The notes below the pieces were generated by a model. It did not search any database and was not told where the DNA came from. It saw only the letters and a list, made by a program, of their open reading frames with translations. From Planctomycetia bacterium (GTDB lineage Bacteria > Planctomycetota > Phycisphaerae > Phycisphaerales > UBA1924): a DNA stretch of 7,176 nt. The stretch lies in assembly GCA_005776545.1 (NCBI GenBank), contig SXOY01000330.1, positions 1-7,176 of the forward strand. The letters are read 5' to 3'. Position numbers and translations under genes: made by a program. Below are positions 1-6,228 of this stretch, one piece after another (the stretch's first letter is position 1; every line of letters begins with the position of its first letter).

Positions 1-14
1 ACTTGTTCCTGGTG

Positions 15-1886
15 TTATCTGCGGGCGAGGTCATTCATGTCGCAGAAAAGCCGGCTGAGCGCGCGCGGCAGGATTACTTGCTGGACGTTGCGGTTGCCAA
101 TGAGTGCCGCATTGAGAAGGCAGGACTTATTGTCACCTCTGTCGAGGATCGGCAGGTTTTCGCGGCTGGGTTCACCTTCAGGCGTGTTGGCAATGGCTTG
201 TTCTATCAACTTCGCCGCCGCAGCGCGGTCTTTGCTGTTGCAAATGCGAAGCGTGATGAGATTTGGATGTGTGACGGGTTCGCCACCTCGAATTGCGTTG
301 AGCATGATTGAAACGGGATCGACTTCGGGGCGCAAGGCTAGAGGGAGGGGGCAGGCTTTTCCGAGTTGGTCCCGCATGGCGTCAAGATATGTGTCGCATT
401 CTGTGCCGCCGGTCAGCATCCTTATTCGAGTTTCTGCAATCTCTAAGCGGACTTTCTTTATGATTTCCGCAAGCGCCTGCCCGGGAAGGTTGAGGTGATC
501 CACGAACTCTTCGATCGGGTACAGCACTTCGTTGCCGCTGGTCCCAAGCAAAAGGCAGTGTGCGAGACGATTGGCGAGTGCGAGCGGGACAATATCATCT
601 ACACCTCGGGGCGCGGTTGAACTGATATTTTGAAGCGGCAGTTGATGACAGGAGAGTGTGAGGATCTGTGCAGGTGAAAAATTCCAGCTTCGCATGACTT
701 TCTCAGCGACTTCTGCATGACTGTGCAAGAGCAGTCGAGCTTCAATTAGTTCAAGCGGAAGTTCCAGATCATCGAAGGCACTGATGACACGCGAGTGCTG
801 ATCGCGGAGATGTTCTATGAGAAGTAGGCGTCCAATGTCGTGAAGCAAACCAGCGGTGAAAATGGCATCGCAATATTCTCTCGGACGGTGTAAGGCTTCG
901 GCTATGTGCAACGCAAGCGTGCCGCACACGAAGCTGTGCTCCCAGAACCAGTCTGGTCTGAACCACCCATCTATCGCCGTTCCGTTGAACGCATCGACGG
1001 TCGGCACAGTTTTGATAACCGCGAAAATCTGGTCGAGACCAATACGCGCCACTGCTTTCAGCACGGTGTCGGCATGAGAAGCGCTTTCGAGGTCGGCAGA
1101 ATTTGCCAGCCTCATGACAAGGAGCGAAAGGGCAGGGTCTTTGCGAATGATCGAAGCAAGCGACTGCACGCTTGTATCACTGCCCTGAGAGAATCGCAGC
1201 ACTTCTTCGACCACTGGGCGCAAGCATCGCAATTGCACCGTGTCTGCCTGCAACGTCTCAAGGAGCTGAGAGCGAGAGATGATTGGAGTAAGTTCTCCAA
1301 GTTGGTGTGCAGCGGCCTCATCGGTCAACGCTCCCTTGCGGCGGCGGGGCAGTGCCTTTTTTGGGGCGGCTGGTGCGGGTGGCACGGCTGCTGTGAAAGA
1401 TGTCGCTTGTTTCGTAACGGAATTAGTTGGGGATGAGACTGCGGCGGGTGATGGAGTTGCAGCGGGGCTGGCTGTTGGAGCTTTGTTTTGTGTTGGTGTA
1501 GAAGGGGTTGCAATAGCTGGCGCAGCGAAGAACTTTGAAACTCGCTCGAACAAGTCAAGTGCCCAGTTGCCATTCTTGAGGATCAGCGCTGATACACCAA
1601 GCTTTGCTAATTTGAGAATTGTCTCCTTGGGAATCGTCTCGGAGATCATGAAAACCGGTGTGGCAAGAATGGCCGGGTCGGCACGAATCCCCGCGAGGCA
1701 GGAAAGGCCATCTTTCCCATTCAAGTGCATGTCCAGCAGCACGAGATCATGTTTCATGCGTTTGAGAGTATTGATCGCGAGGTCGGCTGACTCTACGGCA
1801 TTGACCACGTGGCCGGATTTTTCCAGCACCGTCTTGATTGCCTCTTTGGCGCGGTCGGAGTGGTTGACAACGAGAATTGTGGTCAT
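15..1886 (-). CDS. Receiver-HDOD signalling protein (response regulator fused to HDOD domain)
   Basis: Predicted cytoplasmic signalling protein of 623 residues. Residues 2-118 read as a CheY-like receiver: the strand starting TTILVV, the phosphoacceptor Asp52 in LVLLDMHLNGKDG, Ser82 at the Thr/Ser switch position and Lys104 in LILKN. The usual Asp/Glu pair after strand 1 is replaced by Asn8-His9, with Asp11 nearby, so metal binding and phosphorylation may be altered. Residues about 122-180 are a Pro/Ala/Ser/Thr-rich linker ending in a basic patch (KKALPRRRKG). Residues about 200-415 match HDOD: IIRKDPALSLLVMRLANSA, then WEHS (His317), GLLHDIG (His349-Asp350), HSHAEVAE and CHQLP (His414). Residues 520-623 are not recognised. 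The start at 1886 is chosen because a strong ribosome binding site lies 7 bases upstream and the receiver begins at once; an upstream start at 1964 would add 26 residues with no domain. HDOD proteins are usually regulatory scaffolds in two-component or cyclic-di-GMP networks; the target here is unknown. Confidence 0.9.
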   Translation of the reverse strand: MTTILVVNHSDRAKEAIKTVLEKSGHVVNAVESADLAINTLKRMKHDLVLLDMHLNGKDGLSCLAGIRADPAILATPVFMISETIPKETILKLAKLGVSALILKNGNWALDLFERVSKFFAAPAIATPSTPTQNKAPTASPAATPSPAAVSSPTNSVTKQATSFTAAVPPAPAAPKKALPRRRKGALTDEAAAHQLGELTPIISRSQLLETLQADTVQLRCLRPVVEEVLRFSQGSDTSVQSLASIIRKDPALSLLVMRLANSADLESASHADTVLKAVARIGLDQIFAVIKTVPTVDAFNGTAIDGWFRPDWFWEHSFVCGTLALHIAEALHRPREYCDAIFTAGLLHDIGRLLLIEHLRDQHSRVISAFDDLELPLELIEARLLLHSHAEVAEKVMRSWNFSPAQILTLSCHQLPLQNISSTAPRGVDDIVPLALANRLAHCLLLGTSGNEVLYPIEEFVDHLNLPGQALAEIIKKVRLEIAETRIRMLTGGTECDTYLDAMRDQLGKACPLPLALRPEVDPVSIMLNAIRGGEPVTHPNLITLRICNSKDRAAAAKLIEQAIANTPEGEPSRENLPILDRGDNKSCLLNAALIGNRNVQQVILPRALSRLFCDMNDLARR

Positions 1887-2192
1887 GCTAATTCCCCTCA
1901 GGAGAGGCATGCAACTGAGAGATGTGCAATAGTCTCGTGTTGCCACCAGAATAACCTGCCGCATAACAGGCGAGATTGGATTTGATATATCTCTGATTCG
2001 GCATGAATCCGCTGATACATCACTCTCAAATTCAGATCAGCACTTGATACGTGCGTCTTACGCGTGTGAGGCACCGAAAGTGGGGATGGATCGACAGAGC
2101 AAGCCTGTCTGCCATTGCGCACCGGCTGTGGGATGGCACCTGGGGTATATTTTTGCGGAACGGCGACACCCCATTTGGGTTATCATGTCGCC
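1887..2192. other. Divergent intergenic region between HDOD and sigma factor genes
   Basis: These 306 bases separate two divergently oriented genes and should hold both promoters. I see no convincing sigma-70 promoter for either gene. Plus-strand candidates are a TATATT at 2146-2151 without a matching -35, and GGAAC at 2157-2161 followed by TATCAT at 2181-2186. There is an imperfect inverted repeat near 2050-2068 (ACGTGCGT and ACGCGTGT around a 3-base centre, 6 of 8 pairs) that could be an operator but is weak. A short CCTG/CAGG pair with an 8-base loop lies at 1957-1970. No small gene with a plausible start and ribosome binding site was found. Confidence 0.6.
1894..1899 (-). promoter_or_regulatory. 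Ribosome binding site of the receiver-HDOD gene
   Basis: The minus strand reads GAGGGG seven bases before the ATG at 1886. This is a good Shine-Dalgarno match at normal spacing, and it decides the start in favour of 1886 over the in-frame upstream candidates at 1910 and 1964. Confidence 0.7.
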
Positions 2193-2786
2193 ATGATGCA
2201 ACCGGTTCAGAACGCAGAAGAAGCGACCATGTTGTTGAATGCTGCGGGAGGCGGGGATAAGGCCGCCGCGGATCGGTTATTGCCATTGGTATATCAACAG
2301 TTGCGTCAGGCGGCTCAAAAGCAATTGGAAATGGAGCGGTCCGGACACACATTGTCGGCGACAGCGTTGGTGCATGAGGCATATTTGAAGTTGATTGGTC
2401 CTCGAGATGTGGCGTGGTCGGGGCGTGGACATTTTTATGTCGCCGCGGCAGAGGCGATTCGGCGGATTTTGCTTGACCATGCGCGGGCAAAAGGGGCGAA
2501 GATCCGAGGGGGACCGCAGGCACGCCTGGCAGCGGTGAATCTGGCGGGGCTTCCCGATCTTGCAAATGAGGAGGAATTTTCTGGATTCATGATCCTCGAC
2601 GAGGCAATTGCACGCCTGGAGAAGGTAGATGTTGAAGCAGCGGCGGTGGTACGCCTTCGCTATTTCGCCGGATTGAGCATTGAGCAAACGGCACTGGCGA
2701 TGGGAGTTTCGGCTCCCACTGTGAAGCGGTCCTGGGTGTTTGCGCGGGTCTGGTTGAAGGAAGCGATTGAATCTGGGCGGGAGTAA
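2193..2786 (+). CDS. ECF sigma-70 factor, kinase-linked planctomycete type
   Basis: RNA polymerase sigma factor of the extracytoplasmic-function class, 197 residues, the usual length. Residues about 25-105 form region 2, with the family signature LLPLVYQQLRQAA, HTLSATALVHEAYLKL (residues 52-67), GHFYVAAAEAIRRILLDHARAKGAKIRGG. Residues about 135-192 form region 4: LDEAIARLEKVD, then VVRLRYFAGLSIEQTALAMG and the recognition helix VSAPTVKRSWVFARVWLKEAI. These match the sigma family that in Planctomycetes and Acidobacteria is commonly encoded beside Ser/Thr kinases (the 'ECF STK' groups), and a kinase gene follows after 50 bases. The start is uncertain: ATGs occur at 2193, 2196 and 2229 with no clear Shine-Dalgarno before any. 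I use 2193 because homologues have a short N-terminal stretch before the LLNAAGGGD helix. No anti-sigma factor is seen nearby, so control by the adjacent kinase is likely but inferred. Confidence 0.92.
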   Translation: MMQPVQNAEEATMLLNAAGGGDKAAADRLLPLVYQQLRQAAQKQLEMERSGHTLSATALVHEAYLKLIGPRDVAWSGRGHFYVAAAEAIRRILLDHARAKGAKIRGGPQARLAAVNLAGLPDLANEEEFSGFMILDEAIARLEKVDVEAAAVVRLRYFAGLSIEQTALAMGVSAPTVKRSWVFARVWLKEAIESGRE

Positions 2787-2817
2787 GGCGTGCGAAGGTG
2801 AGAGTGCGAATTGTCTT

Positions 2818-2826
2818 GGAAGGGGA
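2818..2826 (+). promoter_or_regulatory. Ribosome binding site of the kinase gene
   Basis: The purine-rich GGAAGGGGA lies about 10 bases before the ATG at 2837. It favours 2837 over the in-frame GTG at 2798, which has no comparable site and would add 13 residues without a domain. Confidence 0.5.
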
Positions 2827-2836
2827 AGTCGGTCTT

Positions 2837-5800
2837 ATGGCGGAATATTCACATCAAGAATTGCGGCGGGTCTTTGAACTTGTTGTTGCGACTTCGGCGA
2901 GTCAACGCAGCGCGGTGTTGGAGCGGGAGTGTGGCGGGGACGTAGAACTTCGCAAGCGGCTCGATGCGATGATCGCGGCACTTGAAGATGGAAGGTTTCT
3001 GGCAACGCCGACACAGGGGGGTGATGAAGACAATGAACACAATGAGCACGTAGATGCGGATGCAACCCTAATGGGGGACGCTGGGCTGATTCCTACGCGT
3101 CAGGATGGGTTGCGCGAGGGGCCGGGGACGCGGATCGGGCCGTACAAGATATTGCAGTTGATCGGCGAAGGTGGATTTGGTTCGGTCTTCATGGCCGAAC
3201 AAGAGCGGCCTGTGAATCGCAAGGTTGCACTCAAGATCATTAAGCTGGGGATGGACACCCGGCAGGTGGTTGCGCGTTTTGAGCAAGAGCGGCAGGCTCT
3301 GGCGATGATGGATCATCCCAATATCGCGAGAGTGCTCGATGCAGGCGCTACAGAAACGGGACGGCCGTATTTTGTGATGGACTTGGTCAAGGGGGACCCC
3401 ATTGCGGAATATTGCGATCGAAATAATTTGAGTATTGAGGAGCGGCTTGAGTTATTCGCTCAGGTTTGCCTTGCAGTTCAGCACGCTCACACCAAGGGGA
3501 TTATCCATCGCGATATTAAACCGAGTAATATTCTGGTGTCAACGCTGGATGGCAAGCCGACCGCCAAGGTGATTGACTTTGGAATCGCCAAAGCCACCGC
3601 GAGCAAGTTGACAGAAAAGACCTTGTTCACAGAGCATCGGCAGTTGATCGGCACGCCCGAGTACATGAGCCCCGAGCAGGCCGAGGGAAGTCTCGATATT
3701 GATACTCGGACCGATGTGTACTCACTGGGTGTGTTGCTCTATGAACTTCTGACCGGCAGTACACCCTTTGATAGCAAAAGCCTTCGTTCCGCGGCGTATG
3801 CCGAGATTCAGCGGATTATCCGAGAAGTTGAACCTCCTAAGCCAAGTACGCGGCTGAGCCAGCAAACCGAGACTATTGCAAGTGTGGCGGCAAACAGACG
3901 ATCGGAGCCGGGCAAATTGGGAACGACAATCCGGGGCGAACTTGACTGGATTGTCATGAAGGCTCTGGAGAAGGACCGGTCGCGGCGGTATGAGACCGCC
4001 AATGGATTGGCGGCGGATATTCAGCGATACCTGGCGGGCGAAGCGGTGGTCGCTGCGCCGCCGAGTTCAGGATATCGTCTGCGCAAACTGGTACAGCGGC
4101 ACAAAGGCGTTGTGATTGCGGGAAGCGCGGTGGCAACAACTCTGGTGTTGGGGATTGTCGGAACCACGTTGGGCTTGATTGATGCCAATCGCCAACGCGA
4201 GCAGGCGATAGTTGCCCGAGCCGACGAAGCCCAGCAGCGGGAACTGGTCGAGCAGCGAGCCAAGGAACTTACTGCAGTTTCAGCGTTTCAGGCGAAAATG
4301 CTAAGTCAGATCGACGTGTCAGATGCGGGTATGGACTTGATGAACGCGATTCGCACGAAGTTCAACGCCGAGCTGGAGAAGCGGGGTGTGAGCGAGGGTG
4401 ATCGCATGGAGCGAGCTGCGACCCTGCAGCGTGAACTGGGGTTGGTGAACTCAACGGATACCGCGTCGGAGATGATTGACCGGACCATGTTGACTCCGGC
4501 CCGCAGTGCGATTGAATCGGAGTTCAAGCAACAGCCGGCGGTGGATGCCAGCTTGCGAGTTACACTTGCGGAAGTGTACAGCGGGTTGGGACAGAACGAG
4601 CAGTCGCTCGCGCTTGCGACAAGGGCATTGGAACTTCGCACCAAGGAACTTGGGCCAGATCATCGCGATACGTTGATGGCGGTAAATGACCTGGCATATT
4701 ACAGCGAGATACTTGGTAGGCTTGAAGAGGCAGAGAGTCTGTATAAGCAGGCGTATGAAGGCCGAAAGCGTGTGCTGGGTGAAGATGACAATGACACGCT
4801 GACTTCAATGGGCAATCTTGGCAATTACTATCGCTCAGCCGGAAAATATGCGGAGGCAGAACCGCTTCTGAGAGAGGGCCTCGAAAGGTGTCGACGCGTT
4901 CTAGGTGATTCCAATCGCACCACACTGATTGCCATGAACACTCTGGGTTTTCTGTTTGTGACCCAGGGGAAGTACTCTGAAACGGAGCCCTTGTGGCGAG
5001 AAGCAGCCGAAAAAGGCAGGAAGGCTCTTGGGGAAACGGACCGTGATGTGTTGACTTGGACCGCCAACGTCGGCGGATTAATGTCAGCGATGGGAAAAGT
5101 CAAAGATGCCGAGCCGTTCTTCCGTGAGTCATTGGACAGGCACCGCCGGCTTCATGGCGAAGAACATCCGCGCACAATTCAGGCGATCAGCATTTTGGCT
5201 GGCAATCTCGCCAAGCAAGCCCGCTTCGATGAAGCAGAGCCGCTTTATCGCCAATCGGTGGAGAAATCCGTGCGAGTGCTTGGCCCGGAACATCCTCAGA
5301 CGCTGACTAATCTCAACGACATGGGCTACTACTTGTTTGAGCGCGGCCGGCTCGCCGAAGCTGAGCCTTACCTGCGCGATTCTCTTGAAACGCGGCGACG
5401 CGTACTGGGAGCGGATCATCTTGAGACCTCGATTGCAATGGCGCAACTGGCAAAGCTGTATGTTGAGCAGGGCAGGATGTCCGAGGCCGAGGTACTTCAC
5501 CGCAATGCGCTGAATTCGATTCGCACCACCTTTGGGAGCGATCACCCAAGCACGCTGGTGCAGCTGACAAGCCTTGGCAGTCTGTATTTGAGAGAAAACA
5601 AGCTGGATCTGGCTGAGCCTCTGCTGCGAGAAGCGGCCGAGACTCGGCGGCGAGTATCCGGGCCGGACCACCGCGAGACCCTGGTGGCTTCGAGTAACGT
5701 GGCGCGGCTGCTTGAACTGCAGGGCCAAATCGAAGAAGCGGAGAAGATGAATCGCGAACTTCTGGCAGCGTTTCGCCGTGTCATGGGAGACGCACATCCT

Positions 5801-6184
5801 GACACGCTTAACGCGGTCTCGAACCTGGCATCTGTGCTGGCTCGGCGCGAAAAGTGGACGGAGTCAATGACGTTGTATCGGGAAGCCCTCTCAGGATTCC
5901 AAGCCAAGTTCGGAAAAGACAACTTCCGAACTGCATCGGCACGTATTGGACTTGGCGATGTTCTTACGAAGATGGGGCAGTTCAAGGACGCTGAAGGAGA
6001 ACTGATCGAGGCGGAACGGGTGATGACTACCGTCCAGGGGACGACGCCACAACGACGCAAGTCATCTTTCGAGGCGCTGATATCTTTGTATGAGGCCTGG
6101 GAAAAAGCGGAGCCGGGAGCCGGATTCGCGGCTAAAGCATTGGAATGGAAGAACACGGCAAAATCAGTATCAGATCAGAAATAA
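2837..6184 (+). CDS. Transmembrane Ser/Thr protein kinase with 11 TPR repeats (PknB-like)
   Basis: Large Hanks-type kinase, 1115 residues. Residues 1-55 are a helical segment typical of planctomycete kinases, followed by an acidic linker (60-80). The catalytic domain spans about 102-330: glycine loop GEGGFG (110-115), ATP lysine Lys133, helix C Glu151, catalytic loop HRDIKPSN (224-231), DFG (247-249), GTPEYMSPEQ (272-281). All key residues are present, so it should be active. Residues 365-400 carry the family tail GELDWIVMKALEKD...RRYETANGLAADIQRYL. A single membrane helix lies at about 424-448, preceded by basic RLRKLVQRHK, which puts the kinase inside and the C terminus outside. Residues 450-480 look like a coiled coil. 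Residues 605-1066 are 11 kinesin-light-chain-like TPR units of exactly 42 residues, with a partial unit before them. Probably co-transcribed with the sigma gene 50 bases upstream and the exported TPR gene 44 bases downstream. Ligand and phosphorylation targets cannot be read from the sequence; the sigma factor is the obvious candidate. Confidence 0.95.
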   Translation: MAEYSHQELRRVFELVVATSASQRSAVLERECGGDVELRKRLDAMIAALEDGRFLATPTQGGDEDNEHNEHVDADATLMGDAGLIPTRQDGLREGPGTRIGPYKILQLIGEGGFGSVFMAEQERPVNRKVALKIIKLGMDTRQVVARFEQERQALAMMDHPNIARVLDAGATETGRPYFVMDLVKGDPIAEYCDRNNLSIEERLELFAQVCLAVQHAHTKGIIHRDIKPSNILVSTLDGKPTAKVIDFGIAKATASKLTEKTLFTEHRQLIGTPEYMSPEQAEGSLDIDTRTDVYSLGVLLYELLTGSTPFDSKSLRSAAYAEIQRIIREVEPPKPSTRLSQQTETIASVAANRRSEPGKLGTTIRGELDWIVMKALEKDRSRRYETANGLAADIQRYLAGEAVVAAPPSSGYRLRKLVQRHKGVVIAGSAVATTLVLGIVGTTLGLIDANRQREQAIVARADEAQQRELVEQRAKELTAVSAFQAKMLSQIDVSDAGMDLMNAIRTKFNAELEKRGVSEGDRMERAATLQRELGLVNSTDTASEMIDRTMLTPARSAIESEFKQQPAVDASLRVTLAEVYSGLGQNEQSLALATRALELRTKELGPDHRDTLMAVNDLAYYSEILGRLEEAESLYKQAYEGRKRVLGEDDNDTLTSMGNLGNYYRSAGKYAEAEPLLREGLERCRRVLGDSNRTTLIAMNTLGFLFVTQGKYSETEPLWREAAEKGRKALGETDRDVLTWTANVGGLMSAMGKVKDAEPFFRESLDRHRRLHGEEHPRTIQAISILAGNLAKQARFDEAEPLYRQSVEKSVRVLGPEHPQTLTNLNDMGYYLFERGRLAEAEPYLRDSLETRRRVLGADHLETSIAMAQLAKLYVEQGRMSEAEVLHRNALNSIRTTFGSDHPSTLVQLTSLGSLYLRENKLDLAEPLLREAAETRRRVSGPDHRETLVASSNVARLLELQGQIEEAEKMNRELLAAFRRVMGDAHPDTLNAVSNLASVLARREKWTESMTLYREALSGFQAKFGKDNFRTASARIGLGDVLTKMGQFKDAEGELIEAERVMTTVQGTTPQRRKSSFEALISLYEAWEKAEPGAGFAAKALEWKNTAKSVSDQK
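4649..6034 (+). repeat. Tandem 126-bp coding repeats (11 TPR units of 42 residues)
   Basis: Eleven in-frame units with no insertion or deletion between them. The shared pattern starts with [L/F/S/M/H]G..., often with D/E-H-P/R-x-T-L, continues through a helix with a small residue (LGxxY-like), then G[K/R]xxEAEPLxRE, and ends in RRV. Examples of unit starts are LGPDHRDTL (unit 1), LGPEHPQTL (unit 6) and SGPDHRETL (unit 9). Units have diverged strongly at DNA level, so this is an old protein repeat, not a recent DNA amplification. Units 10 and 11 are the most divergent (for example, EAEP is lost). Kinesin-light-chain-type TPRs usually make a superhelical peptide-binding groove. Confidence 0.9.
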
Positions 6185-6211
6185 ACAAATGGATTGAGAA
6201 AGAGAACATCT

Positions 6212-6218
6212 GAGGGAG
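6212..6218 (+). promoter_or_regulatory. Ribosome binding site of the exported TPR gene
   Basis: GAGGGAG lies 10 bases before the ATG at 6229. A second purine run, GGAAG at 6221-6225, is too close to be the main site. Confidence 0.5.
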
Positions 6219-6228
6219 ATGGAAGAAC

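Noticed and set aside
1279..1932. Plus-strand open frame of 217 codons
   Set aside because: Antisense to the receiver and linker of the HDOD protein; its Ala/Gly/Val-rich stretch is the complement of the Pro/Ala/Thr linker.
1957..1970. Short inverted repeat CCTG/CAGG as operator or terminator
   Set aside because: A four-base stem with an eight-base loop and no U-tract is expected by chance.
2134..2149. Sigma-54-like -24 element (TGGCAC)
   Set aside because: The -12 half is absent: the expected GC dinucleotide position reads TA, and no enhancer-binding protein gene is nearby.
2115..2192. Upstream TTG start for the sigma factor
   Set aside because: It would add 26 residues that do not resemble the family, and there is no ribosome binding site.
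5129..5797. Long minus-strand open frame of 222 codons across the TPR region
   Set aside because: It lies antisense to the kinase gene, where the 126-base periodicity and codon bias keep the opposite frame open. The product has no recognisable domain.
4649..6034. Regular 126-base periodicity as a CRISPR or recent DNA repeat
   Set aside because: Units are all coding, in frame, and only conserved at protein level, with no identical repeats or unique spacers.
5542..6156. Minus-strand open frame of 204 codons
   Set aside because: Antisense shadow of the kinase TPR array; Ser/Arg-rich low-complexity composition and no domain.
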